A DNA stretch of 26,597 nucleotides from the IMG/VR virus record IMGVR_UViG_3300023176_005024, positions 1 to 26,597 of that record; one strand, written 5' to 3'. The notes under the pieces are model-generated. The model did not search any database and was not told where the DNA came from. It saw only the letters and a list, made by a program, of their open reading frames with translations. The position numbers were made by a program, and so were the translations under genes. Shown one piece after another: positions 16,020 to 22,554 of the stretch; the first letter of the stretch is position 1; each line of letters begins with the position of its first letter. This DNA comes from a virus.

Positions 16020-16634
16020 TTATATGTATTGTTGTGGGTACTCTGAATCCCAGACCGTAATTAAATTTTTACATTTATAGATTCCCTCTGGCGACAAGTA
16101 AGGCCTTCCCATTCCAACTAAGTCGCTTAAATCAAAATCAAGGGTTTTCAAATAGTCTGAGTGATAAACAAGCTCACTACAGTATAGCGCCTCTATTCCA
16201 AGGGAAAACTCAACGTCATATTTTGCATTAGACATGCTCAAGCATTTTTGAATAACGTCTAGCTTATAGGTCTCGCTCCAATCTTTTGCCCTTAATATAA
16301 CTACTCGAGTGCTTTCTTTGCAGATATCGAAAAAGGTCGATCGCCTGTAATTGTCATGGGTCATTTCCGCAAACTCGAAAACCTCATTTTTTGAAACACA
16401 AAAAGCCGCATGTGAAAACTCCCCACCTATTAAAAGACTTGTCAGTTTTTTGTTATCGATTGTTAAAACTATGTCAGAGGGGCGTAAAATCTTATATCCC
16501 TCATAAAAAAGCTGACCTTTAAAGTCTGGATAATAAGTTGTAAATCTAATATATGGAATCCAATCTTTTAAAGCCTTTTTATAAAGACTTGTAGACATAA
16601 GCCATAAAATTAATTTCGTTTTTAGTTTTCTCAT
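16020..16634 (-). CDS. YiiX/NlpC-P60-like permuted cysteine hydrolase
   Basis: Starting at the ATG behind a TATAAT box, the 204-residue protein shows the circularly permuted papain-like (DUF830/YiiX) pattern: SDIVLTIDN (about 53-61), GGEFSHAAFCV with the catalytic-type H75, VFEFAE (about 85-90), and ALYCSELVYHSDY with the nucleophile C152. Known relatives cleave amide bonds in peptidoglycan or lipids/acylated proteins. Residues 3-20 are basic and partly hydrophobic and could touch the membrane, but this is no clean signal peptide. It lies on the opposite strand between a rightward lipoprotein gene and that transcript's terminator, with its own leaderless promoter. It may be an accessory (moron) gene, or act in lysis or envelope change. 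Confidence 0.8.
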   Translation of the reverse strand: MRKLKTKLILWLMSTSLYKKALKDWIPYIRFTTYYPDFKGQLFYEGYKILRPSDIVLTIDNKKLTSLLIGGEFSHAAFCVSKNEVFEFAEMTHDNYRRSTFFDICKESTRVVILRAKDWSETYKLDVIQKCLSMSNAKYDVEFSLGIEALYCSELVYHSDYLKTLDFDLSDLVGMGRPYLSPEGIYKCKNLITVWDSEYPQQYI

Positions 16635-16640
16635 ATTGCA

Positions 16641-16646
16641 ATTATA
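16641..16646 (-). promoter_or_regulatory. -10 box (TATAAT) of a leaderless promoter for the YiiX-like gene
   Basis: On the minus strand TATAAT is followed by exactly 6 nt (TGCAAT) and the ATG at 16634, with no Shine-Dalgarno. The expected start site is the A of the ATG or next to it. A -35 match is poor (ACTTTA at 18-bp spacing). Confidence 0.55.
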
Positions 16647-16715
16647 TCGAAATACCACTAATATTAAAGTCTCTACTATAACAGTTTTCATTTTTGTTGT
16701 TTTTTCATTGTTTAG

Positions 16716-16741
16716 CCCCTCGAAAGAGGGGTTTTCTTTTT
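16716..16741 (+). terminator. Rho-independent terminator (rightward)
   Basis: CCCCTC (16716-16721), a GAAA tetraloop and GAGGGG (16726-16731) make a perfect 6-bp stem, followed by TTTTCTTTTT. It would end rightward transcripts of the 15519-15984 genes after they have passed antisense through the YiiX-like gene. No U-run exists for the other direction. Confidence 0.92.
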
Positions 16742-16765
16742 ATCGGTAAGGCATTTTTAGTCTCA

Positions 16766-16797
16766 TTGAACACTTTTTTGTGAAATACTTTTATTAT
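16766..16797 (+). promoter_or_regulatory. Putative promoter region for 16836-17944 genes
   Basis: TTGAAC (16766-16771) and TATTAT (16792-16797) lie just after the terminator; the 20-bp spacing is longer than ideal, so the match is imperfect. The 13-mer CTTTTTTGTGAAA (16773-16785) recurs at 24236-24248, also 6-7 bp before a -10-like box, and may be a shared activator or alternative promoter element. Confidence 0.4.
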
Positions 16798-16835
16798 ATC
16801 CAAGGAAGGGATTGACCCACGGAAAGGGGGCGCTT

Positions 16836-17045
16836 ATGGCAAGTCACAGGATGCGACGAGCCCACAGCGTTTTATATATGGTAAAACAGGAAAACAAAAA
16901 GAAAATTTACAAAAACATTTCAATTTTACAGAAAAACGCGGTTGAGAGAAACGAGCTATTTGAGAAGGTGAGAAAAGGTGAAGCTGAAATTATATTGCAG
17001 TTTCTAGACGGCTCGGAGCCTGTAAGAATAACAAAAGTAGACTAA
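16836..17045 (+). CDS. Small basic protein of unknown function
   Basis: A 69-residue protein; the ATG at 16836 is preferred because GGAAAGGGGG lies at proper distance, whereas an in-frame TTG 24 bases earlier has its purine run too close. It is rich in K and R in the first 40 residues and ends with a small beta part (AEIILQFLDGSEPVRITKVD). The stop is immediately followed by the ATG of the phosphoesterase gene, so the two are coupled. No family is recognised. Confidence 0.55.
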   Translation: MASHRMRRAHSVLYMVKQENKKKIYKNISILQKNAVERNELFEKVRKGEAEIILQFLDGSEPVRITKVD

Positions 17046-17759
17046 ATGTTTAAATCAATCTTAGTTATTCCAGACCTACACTGTCCGGTCATGCATAAAG
17101 ATGCGTTTAAATTTATTAAGGCCGTAGCTAAGTTGTATAAGCCGGATAAAGTAGTTTGCTTAGGTGACGAGCTAGACTATCACTGTTTAAGCTTTCACGA
17201 AACAGAGGATGAGTGCCCATACAATGAAAGCCAAGAATTTGAAGAGGGTAAGAGATATTTTTCTAATCTTTACGATATGTTTGACAGCGTCGATATTCTT
17301 ACCTCAAATCATGGCAGCCTCTTATATCGTCGTGCTAAGGCGTGTCGAATCCCAAGACAGTTCCTCTTTACCTACGAGCAAGTATTAGACGCGCCAAAAG
17401 GTTATAAATGGCACGATAACTTAATACTTCAAACCAATAGAGGCGAGTTCGTGCAATTTCACCACGGAAATATCGCGCCTAAAGATATTCTTCGAAAGTC
17501 TCAACTTACAGGTATAAGTCAAGTTCAAGGCCACCATCACAACAATTTCGAAATCAAATACTGGCAAGACAACGTAACAAATAAAATGAAATTTGGGATG
17601 TCATGCGGTTGTTTAATAGACGATGAGAAATACGCCTTTCTTTATAATAAAAATAATATTGGAAGGCCCTTACTTGGTTGTGGCGTAATTTATGACGGTA
17701 TTCCCGAGCTTATACCGATGAATTTAAACGAGGAAAAAAGATGGGATGGGTGTTTATAG
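17046..17759 (+). CDS. Calcineurin-like metallophosphoesterase
   Basis: The 237-residue protein has the ordered metal-binding motifs of the family: D10-x-H12 (VIPDLHCP), G40-D41 (CLGDELDYH), N88-H89 (TSNHG), H139/H140 (FHHGN) and G162-H-H (QGHHHN). These bind two metals and hydrolyse phosphomono- or diesters. Phages carry such enzymes for nucleic-acid end processing, nucleotide turnover or signalling; the substrate cannot be told. There is no signal peptide, so it should be cytoplasmic. It has nine cysteines, which in this reducing location are unlikely to be disulfides. The next lipoprotein gene begins inside its last codons. Confidence 0.9.
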   Translation: MFKSILVIPDLHCPVMHKDAFKFIKAVAKLYKPDKVVCLGDELDYHCLSFHETEDECPYNESQEFEEGKRYFSNLYDMFDSVDILTSNHGSLLYRRAKACRIPRQFLFTYEQVLDAPKGYKWHDNLILQTNRGEFVQFHHGNIAPKDILRKSQLTGISQVQGHHHNNFEIKYWQDNVTNKMKFGMSCGCLIDDEKYAFLYNKNNIGRPLLGCGVIYDGIPELIPMNLNEEKRWDGCL

Positions 17760-17944
17760 TTTTACTTCTCACCTCTTGCGTTGACGAAAAAGGAAACCCT
17801 ATTCCTTTAGAGTTTTATAGCTCTGACGATGAATGCTTAGTTTCGGAGCATTACAAGTCTAATGATGTTTACTTTTCAATATGTCATCTTAAAAATAGAT
17901 CGGTTTATGATAGCGATATTCCCGAAAAGGTCATTGAGTTTTAA
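17741..17944 (+). CDS. Small predicted lipoprotein
   Basis: The 67-residue protein has a very short signal (residues 2-9 hydrophobic) with a classical lipobox LTSC, lipidated C13. The mature part has two cysteines. Its ATG lies 19 nt before the end of the phosphoesterase gene, with GAGGAAAAAAG as ribosome site. Its 3' end overlaps the convergent zincin gene by 14 nt. It is a candidate o-spanin or surface-exclusion lipoprotein; no family is recognised. Confidence 0.68.
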   Translation: MGWVFIVLLLTSCVDEKGNPIPLEFYSSDDECLVSEHYKSNDVYFSICHLKNRSVYDSDIPEKVIEF

Positions 17945-18257
17945 TTTCAATTTGAACTGGATAATTTTTTGCCATTAGTATTTCAAAAAACGAAATTATA
18001 AAGTGTTCAATATCTTCATTCCAATATGATTGATCTCTGAATCCAGCTTCAAAACAAAAAGCGTGAAAAATCTCATGCCAAAAGGTGCGACTTATTTGCC
18101 TTGCAATCTCTTTTTTTGGAGTCGTTGCCGGATAAGTAACATTTATCAATATTTGCTTTTTTTCAAAATCGCATAGGCCAGCGACTACTTGCTCATCGTG
18201 AACTACTTTTTTCCTAAACTTAATGGCATATTTTATACCTAGAATGTCGTGGGTCAT
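17931..18257 (-). CDS. Zincin-like metallopeptidase (HEXXH)
   Basis: The 108-residue protein has FWHEIFHAFCFEAG with H61-E62-x-x-H65, the zinc site of small metallopeptidases, and a downstream NEDIEHF whose E81 or E84 could be the third ligand. A strand before it (KKQILINVTYP) fits the small ImmA/IrrE- or SprT-like phage proteins. ImmA-type enzymes cleave phage repressors, and an XRE-family gene lies 1.1 kb upstream on the same strand, but the link is only suggestive. Transcription appears to start at its own leaderless promoter (TTGATG, 17 bp, TATAAT, 6 nt, ATG). Confidence 0.78.
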   Translation of the reverse strand: MTHDILGIKYAIKFRKKVVHDEQVVAGLCDFEKKQILINVTYPATTPKKEIARQISRTFWHEIFHAFCFEAGFRDQSYWNEDIEHFIISFFEILMAKNYPVQIEIKTQ

Positions 18258-18263
18258 TACTAA

Positions 18264-18292
18264 ATTATAGCTTTCATTCTTTCTGGCATCAA
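18264..18292 (-). promoter_or_regulatory. Leaderless sigma-70-type promoter of the zincin gene
   Basis: On the minus strand: TTGATG (18292-18287), a 17-bp spacer, a perfect TATAAT (18269-18264), then exactly 6 nt to the ATG at 18257. No Shine-Dalgarno is present. It is the clearest member of the leaderless set. Confidence 0.75.
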
Positions 18293-18305
18293 AAGACTAA
18301 AATAG

Positions 18306-18527
18306 TCAGTGAATCAAGTAATTTTGATCCTCTATTTCGTTAAACATATAATAAATGATGTCTTGCGTGGCGCGTATATTGGATTTAATATTTAATATTT
18401 CCTCGGCAAGCACTTGAGCGTGGCCATAGCGACCCTTTAAGATCGCCCTTTGATAGTCTAATATTCTTTCGTGTTTTACTTTAATTAAATAGTCTAGCCT
18501 ATCGCTTAGTATTGTATAATAGTTCAT
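18306..18527 (-). CDS. Small helical protein of unknown function
   Basis: A 73-residue protein predicted to be almost wholly alpha-helical (two long helices, about 3-30 and 35-66), with R/K/D/E-rich surfaces and no cysteine. The ATG overlaps the HNH gene's stop as ATGA and there is no good ribosome site, so it is probably made by translational coupling. Similar short helical-pair proteins are common in early phage operons; no function can be given. Confidence 0.5.
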   Translation of the reverse strand: MNYYTILSDRLDYLIKVKHERILDYQRAILKGRYGHAQVLAEEILNIKSNIRATQDIIYYMFNEIEDQNYLIH

Positions 18528-18775
18528 TCTTTAACAGTATAAACCCATTTTCCCATTACTAGTTCAAATCCACGGTTTAACATTTCGCTTTCCATTCCAA
18601 ATTTTCTAATAAAAGAAGATCGACCTAGATAATGAATCTCATTATGGTGGGCCCTACAGAGATAAATTAAGTTAAAGGGTGAGTGCTTATATTCAGGGTG
18701 AGACTTTTTAGTTAAAATGTGATGCTCGTCCACAGGGGAGCGCCCACAAATAAAACAATTACTTTTTCGTTCCAT
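18524..18775 (-). CDS. HNH nuclease domain protein
   Basis: The 83-residue protein has CFICG near the N-terminus (C7, C10), VDEHHILTK (H18, H19), FNLIYLC-AHHNEIH (N35, C40, H43, H44), i.e. the beta-beta-alpha metal site of HNH nucleases with a C-x2-C / C-x2-H zinc knuckle. HNH proteins near packaging genes help the terminase cut; this one is far from TerS, in the leftward operon, so a free-standing nuclease or recombination role is equally likely. Its start lies 17 nt inside the end of the amidase gene. Confidence 0.85.
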   Translation of the reverse strand: MERKSNCFICGRSPVDEHHILTKKSHPEYKHSPFNLIYLCRAHHNEIHYLGRSSFIRKFGMESEMLNRGFELVMGKWVYTVKE

Positions 18776-19340
18776 GTCCTATAAGTATATGCCTACGCCA
18801 GAAGTTTGCTTGGTCTTGAACTGTCATAAAGTCTCTTGATGAATCGATAAAATGAAGCTCGCTTAAAAGCGCGACTCTCATGCCTAGATTTTTAGCCGTC
18901 TTTAAATTGGTATAGCCTCGATCTCCTTTTTCGATCCACTTTATACCATTATCATGCCTTAAAACTCTCTGAGGGTTTAGTTCATTAAAATCTTCAAGTA
19001 TATGCCTTGCCGCCCTTTCGCTTTCTTTATCGCCCTTTAATACGAGTATTTCAGAGCCTCGAGATTGACCATTGTAAGCGTTTCCATGCGGCTCGAGTGA
19101 ACAATTTACGCCTTGCTCTTTAAGTTCAAGAATCGCACCTTTTACGCCCTTCTTGTTTCTTGTTGCGTAAGGAATAGGGCTTAACGCCTCGGCCATTTCA
19201 AGGCCATAGCGATATTCGTTTGTTGTTTTATCAAAACTCGAAGCACCGGGGCTCACGATAGTATGAGGGATCACTAGGCCCCAAGTAAGTTTTGGGACGG
19301 TTTTTTCGCCATAACCTTCGGATTTATTAAAACAAAACAT
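18759..19340 (-). CDS. N-acetylmuramoyl-L-alanine amidase, Amidase_3-like (endolysin candidate)
   Basis: Starting at the ATG with a strong AAGGAG site (a longer frame would run into the regulator gene), the 193-residue protein carries the Amidase_3 zinc site in order: H26 in VIPHTIVSPGASS, E42 in TTNEYRY, H85 in LEPHGNAYNGQSRGSEIL, and the catalytic-type E161 in LLSELHFIDS. Such enzymes cut the bond between muramic acid and the stem peptide. There is no signal peptide or cell-wall-binding domain, so export would depend on a holin. Its place right behind the XRE regulator in the leftward operon is odd for an endolysin, which is usually a late gene. Confidence 0.87.
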   Translation of the reverse strand: MFCFNKSEGYGEKTVPKLTWGLVIPHTIVSPGASSFDKTTNEYRYGLEMAEALSPIPYATRNKKGVKGAILELKEQGVNCSLEPHGNAYNGQSRGSEILVLKGDKESERAARHILEDFNELNPQRVLRHDNGIKWIEKGDRGYTNLKTAKNLGMRVALLSELHFIDSSRDFMTVQDQANFWRRHILIGHGTKK

Positions 19341-19341
19341 A

Positions 19342-19722
19342 TTACTCCTTAAATAAAGACAATTGTTGCTTGGCCTCTTGGAGTTTCCAGTTTGTTTCCC
19401 AGAGTTCCTTTTCAAGCTTCGCCTTTATCTCGTCGATTCTTTCTTGCATTACTTTATACGTTTCGCTGTCCCCTAAAAGCAAGTATTCAAGCGTAATAGA
19501 TTCGTCATTTAGTTTTTTTCTGAAAAAGTTTGCGATTTGCTTTAGGCGTGAATATCTATAAGACCTTGATCCGGTCGTTAACTCATAAAAGCTTGTAGTT
19601 GGAATATTAAGCTCTGATGCTATCTCTCTGTAAGACATTTTTGAACGCGCTATCAATTTGTTTAGCGTCCGTGTAAAGATCTCTTGACCCAAGCGGTCTT
19701 TAATACAGTCTTCCGTAACCAT
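19342..19722 (-). CDS. XRE-family transcriptional regulator with coiled-coil tail
   Basis: The 126-residue protein has a helix-turn-helix at about 17-65 (RTLNKLIARSKMSYREIASELNIPTTSFYELTTGSR), typical of lambda Cro/CI-type DNA binding, followed by a helix pair and a long charged C-terminal coiled coil (about 88-122) that probably makes it dimerise. There is no autocleavage peptidase domain, so it is not a full CI-like repressor. It lacks a Shine-Dalgarno; TTTAAA, 17 bp, TATGAT and 6 nt precede the ATG, so it may be translated leaderless, as lambda cI is from its maintenance promoter. It may act at the repeats near 22562-22598. Confidence 0.82.
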   Translation of the reverse strand: MVTEDCIKDRLGQEIFTRTLNKLIARSKMSYREIASELNIPTTSFYELTTGSRSYRYSRLKQIANFFRKKLNDESITLEYLLLGDSETYKVMQERIDEIKAKLEKELWETNWKLQEAKQQLSLFKE

Positions 19723-19728
19723 GATAAA

Positions 19729-19757
19729 ATCATAAACTAGTTATCTTTATTTTTAAA
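19729..19757 (-). promoter_or_regulatory. Putative leaderless promoter of the XRE regulator
   Basis: On the minus strand: TTTAAA (19757-19752), 17 bp, TATGAT (19734-19729), then exactly 6 nt to the ATG at 19722. No ribosome site is visible between the -10 box and the ATG. Confidence 0.6.
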
Positions 19758-19913
19758 CCCATTACAACGCGCCACATAGGCAAGCTTTAAATCTTTGTCA
19801 TTTTCACAAAAAAGCATTAGTTTTTCAGCATTGCATTGTTTTTGACCATGCTTACACTTGTGGCAAATTGACTTTTTGGATTTTTTAAAGATTTGATCAC
19901 TTGCCATAATCAT
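19737..19913 (-). CDS. Small cysteine-rich (zinc-ribbon-like) protein
   Basis: About 58 residues. ATG codons at 19913 and 19907 are possible; the former has a weak GAAG upstream, and both overlap the preceding gene. The product has CHKCKHGQKQC near residues 16-26, then LFCEND and a further Cys (ARCNGF), so four to five cysteines could hold one zinc ion. K-rich throughout. It is probably a small nucleic-acid-binding protein; no family is recognised. Confidence 0.5.
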   Translation of the reverse strand: MIMASDQIFKKSKKSICHKCKHGQKQCNAEKLMLFCENDKDLKLAYVARCNGFKNKDN

Positions 19914-20112
19914 ATTTAAAATCTTCAATCTTGAAGGTAAAGTCCCTAGCCGTTTTTTTGGTTTTTTTAGGCTTTTCGGCTTTCTGGGTTTTTACAATCT
20001 CTTTTCCAAGTTTTAAAAAATCTTCAAGCTCTGTAAGGTGAATCGATTTACTTCTTTTTGCCTTGCTTAAAAGATCGTCAATGTCGGCTTTATTAAAAAC
20101 TAAGTATTTCAT
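19897..20112 (-). CDS. Small basic protein of unknown function
   Basis: A 71-residue protein: a short helical N-terminal half (KADIDDLLSKAKRSKSIHL), then a lysine-rich linker (about 45-56) and a short FTFKIEDFKYDYG tail. AGGCG lies before the start, and the ATG overlaps the previous stop as ATGA, so it belongs to the same leftward transcript. No function can be given. Confidence 0.5.
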   Translation of the reverse strand: MKYLVFNKADIDDLLSKAKRSKSIHLTELEDFLKLGKEIVKTQKAEKPKKTKKTARDFTFKIEDFKYDYGK

Positions 20113-20339
20113 TTTTTACGCCTATTTATGTAAACTTCTCGATGCTCTGGCAAAAGCTCTTTGTGTTTCCATTTTTCACAGATTCTTACCCTATCGTCAA
20201 CGCTAAGCATGGGCGAAAAATCAAACCACAAGGCATCAAACCATTCCATGTCTCTATTATTTAACTGGCGGCTTCCTATAGCATAGCGATAGTAGTTGCC
20301 GCCTTTTCTTTTATAGACGTGTATTCTTGCTGAGTTCAT
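20109..20339 (-). CDS. Small basic aromatic protein of unknown function
   Basis: A 76-residue protein, rich in R, K, W and Y (for example YKRKGGNYYRYAIG and MEWFDALWFDF). It is coupled to the lipoprotein gene by TAATG and to the next gene by ATGA. The two aromatic clusters suggest a small beta-sheet nucleic-acid or protein-binding domain, but I recognise no family. Confidence 0.5.
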   Translation of the reverse strand: MNSARIHVYKRKGGNYYRYAIGSRQLNNRDMEWFDALWFDFSPMLSVDDRVRICEKWKHKELLPEHREVYINRRKK

Positions 20340-20752
20340 TAATACGACTCACATTCGTAAGAGGTCACGCCACCGCCAAGGTCGATGCTAGTGCAATTTG
20401 TTTGCGTGGGCGTTTCAATTTGCGGCTCTGGCGCTTGATTTGCCTCGTTGTGTTTTCGCATTGATTCGCCAAACTGATAAAGAGCCTCTTGGTTTCTTGC
20501 TCTTTCTTTGGCATCCATATTCCAGCTTTTGAGCTTTCCCATGCGAAAAGATAAGTAATAGGGAAAGTTCCCTTTCCATGCTTCCCACATTGTGTACTTG
20601 TAAATTAGGTGACCATTTTTAAACTGTGTTTGCTCGGGCTCACCCATTAGGTCGGTAACCTCGTCGATTGTCATATTAGGTCTTAACTGGTTTAGTTCAT
20701 TTGTCCCAATGCTTGCGCATGACACTAAAAATAAAAGAATCAAAATTTTCAT
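20339..20752 (-). CDS. BamE/SmpA-like predicted outer-membrane lipoprotein
   Basis: The ATG at 20752 is chosen because GAGGTG lies just upstream and the product then begins with a proper lipoprotein signal: MKILILLFL and lipobox LVSC, C11 lipidated. The mature part (about 12-75) follows the SmpA/OmlA pattern: LNQLRPNMTIDEVTDLMGEPE, then a strand pair with Y-Y-M-W and LSFRMGKLKSW. The tail is Q/P/E-rich and holds two cysteines near the end. The gene is sandwiched between RecT and small proteins in the leftward operon, so it is likely made early; a role in changing the outer membrane against superinfection is possible. Confidence 0.8.
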   Translation of the reverse strand: MKILILLFLVSCASIGTNELNQLRPNMTIDEVTDLMGEPEQTQFKNGHLIYKYTMWEAWKGNFPYYLSFRMGKLKSWNMDAKERARNQEALYQFGESMRKHNEANQAPEPQIETPTQTNCTSIDLGGGVTSYECESY

Positions 20753-20753
20753 T

Positions 20754-21761
20754 TTACACCTCGCTTTCAAGCTCTGAATAATAGAGATCTCGGTTTTTAA
20801 AAAAGTCATCCATCATTTGATAAGTTTCGTACTTGTCGCCTGTCCTATAGCCCTTTTTATTTGCCTCAACTTTTTCCTGAATACCTAGAAAATAGTCGTA
20901 TAGGTCATCTTCGTCACATTCCTTTATTCTCTTCCCCTTAAACTGTCCCCATATAAACTTGTAATTTAGGCCGGGCTCGCAGTCGTCTTTCTTTCTAATG
21001 TAATCCGCATCAAGGGCCGCCTTTTCTTCAAGTTGCTCTTGTTTTCTTTCCTCGAAATTTATTCCCTCATGTTCGTTAACAACGTCAATCGCCTTCTCTA
21101 ATTGCATTATTTGTGGGGTTCGCGGCCAGAGCTTAGCGGCTCTTTTAACAACGGTTTTCTTTATCATTTCACCTTCGAAATCGACCCAAGGGCCATATCC
21201 TTTTTTATAGGCTTCGCTTCGGTTTCGTATTTCGTAAATCTCATCTATAGACATGGGCGTAGTTAAGTAGTCCCCGTGACAGGTTTTGGCCACCACATAA
21301 GCGCCCACTATTTTCCCCCTGTCCTTACAAAAGGGGTTGTGTTTATGCTCTGGCATTTGTCCGAGATCTAGAACGGTAAACTGATCTTTTTCGTAAACAA
21401 TTGCAGATTGGGCCCATTCAATAGAGCCTGACTCAGTGGCCGCCCTAATTAAACCCTTGTATGAGATATCAAGGCAAACAGACTGTTTTTTATTTACCCT
21501 TCTTGGAACCAAGTAGGCCAGTTGACTGACAGGATTTAAAGTCAGGCCTACAGCCGCTATGTTTATAATTGCATTTTTTAGAGATGCTGGATTTTTTCGG
21601 GCAACGTCTAATAGATAGTCATTGTTTTGAAGCGCTTGAATAGCGAAATGCGCTTCTTGAGCAAATTGAATGCGGTTGTCAGAAAGTGCCGCCTCAAATT
21701 GGTCTTGATATTCTTGCACTACGTCGCTAAGTGTTTTCGCCTTCTCTTGTAGTTGATTCAT
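20754..21761 (-). CDS. recT: RecT-family single-strand annealing protein
   Basis: The 335-residue protein has the RecT hallmark GLTLNPVSQLAYLVPR (residues 72-87), then DISYKGLIRAATESG and IVGAYVVAKT, with a conserved K-V-KRAAKLWP helix (about 205-215). RecT binds single-stranded DNA and anneals complementary strands during phage recombination or concatemer formation. After about residue 245 the protein carries an extra acidic and aromatic tail (about 90 residues) that looks like a separate module. No RecE/YqaJ-type exonuclease is visible in the window. The ribosome site is AGGACGG. Confidence 0.92.
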   Translation of the reverse strand: MNQLQEKAKTLSDVVQEYQDQFEAALSDNRIQFAQEAHFAIQALQNNDYLLDVARKNPASLKNAIINIAAVGLTLNPVSQLAYLVPRRVNKKQSVCLDISYKGLIRAATESGSIEWAQSAIVYEKDQFTVLDLGQMPEHKHNPFCKDRGKIVGAYVVAKTCHGDYLTTPMSIDEIYEIRNRSEAYKKGYGPWVDFEGEMIKKTVVKRAAKLWPRTPQIMQLEKAIDVVNEHEGINFEERKQEQLEEKAALDADYIRKKDDCEPGLNYKFIWGQFKGKRIKECDEDDLYDYFLGIQEKVEANKKGYRTGDKYETYQMMDDFFKNRDLYYSELESEV

Positions 21762-21921
21762 TTTTTACCGTCCTGTTAAGTAGTTGTTTCATTTGTTTCG
21801 GATATCTCTTTAAAACTTTAAATAAGTTATCTAATGCTTTTTGTCTAGTGTCTCCAAACTCTAATAAAAGCGCCTCATTTTCGTCATAAGATCTATATGT
21901 TCGATTCTTTTTAGCACCCAT
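21727..21921 (-). CDS. Small protein of unknown function upstream of recT
   Basis: A 64-residue basic, helical protein (E-N-E-ALLLEFGDTRQKALDNLFKVL, then KRYPKQMKQLLN). It overlaps recT by 35 nt and the preceding gene by 11 nt, so it is part of the same transcript. GGA lies six bases before the ATG. No motif is recognised. Confidence 0.5.
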   Translation of the reverse strand: MGAKKNRTYRSYDENEALLLEFGDTRQKALDNLFKVLKRYPKQMKQLLNRTVKNESTTREGENT

Positions 21922-22225
21922 TGGATTCCAGCGTCATAAGCCCCTCACAATCTCTGCAAATAGGCTCCTCATCTTCACTTAAAGCATGAGGTATAATTTC
22001 AGAGCCACACGGGCAAGTCTCAGCAAACCCAAGCCCCTTAATATGTAAATGCTCAAGCTTGGAAATAGATTCTTTCAGCCAATTGAACGTCGAAACAAGC
22101 CTATCATTGTCATATTTTGGACCCTCGGAAACCCTTTCCATTTCATTGTTATAAAGTTTCACGGCATCGTTAACAATGGTCAATTGTGCTCTGATTTGAT
22201 TCTTTAAGACTATAAAAGCCGTCAT
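21911..22225 (-). CDS. Small protein with C-terminal zinc-ribbon-like motif
   Basis: A 104-residue protein. Residues 1-65 are helical; the C-terminal part has CPCG (about 71-74) and CRDC (about 89-92), a C-x-C / C-x2-C zinc-ribbon arrangement. It has an AAGGAG ribosome site. The helical part may be a coiled-coil dimer interface. It resembles small phage proteins of unknown role that sit near recombination genes. Confidence 0.6.
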   Translation of the reverse strand: MTAFIVLKNQIRAQLTIVNDAVKLYNNEMERVSEGPKYDNDRLVSTFNWLKESISKLEHLHIKGLGFAETCPCGSEIIPHALSEDEEPICRDCEGLMTLESNGC

Positions 22226-22236
22226 GCGTCATCTCC

Positions 22237-22458
22237 TTATTTGCATTCGTAGTAAGTTTCAACTATAAACTCGGCCCATATTTCAGGATCGTTTTGATCG
22301 GCCTCAGAATGAAGCGGTGAATCAGCGTGGTCATTACAATGCTCAACAAACCAGCCCTCAAGCTCGTCGTCACAGTCTTGCATCCAGATATCTAAATCTG
22401 CAACTTGATTTGGCTCCCAGTTTGAAATTTGTTTCTGTAGTGCTTCGTTTCTTGTCAT
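22237..22458 (-). CDS. Acidic small protein, first gene of the leftward operon
   Basis: The ATG at 22458 is chosen: AACAGGATGGTAAAA lies directly before it, nearly the same leader as in front of recT. The 73-residue product is strongly acidic (many D and E in residues 20-60) with two His/Cys clusters (WFVEHCNDHADSPLH) and no recognised motif. Early acidic phage proteins often imitate DNA or inhibit host proteins, but nothing here shows it. Confidence 0.55.
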   Translation of the reverse strand: MTRNEALQKQISNWEPNQVADLDIWMQDCDDELEGWFVEHCNDHADSPLHSEADQNDPEIWAEFIVETYYECK

Positions 22459-22554
22459 TTTTACCATCCTGTTTTAGTTAAAAGGCCTCTCACCTAGTCG
22501 AGCGTTACAATTTGTTTCCGCAGTTAAAACGCCTAAGTATGTCTGCTTGAATAC

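Noticed and set aside
16635-16691. Longer N-terminus for the YiiX-like protein
   Set aside because: It would run through the TATAAT promoter and has no ribosome site; the family motif begins well after the shorter start.
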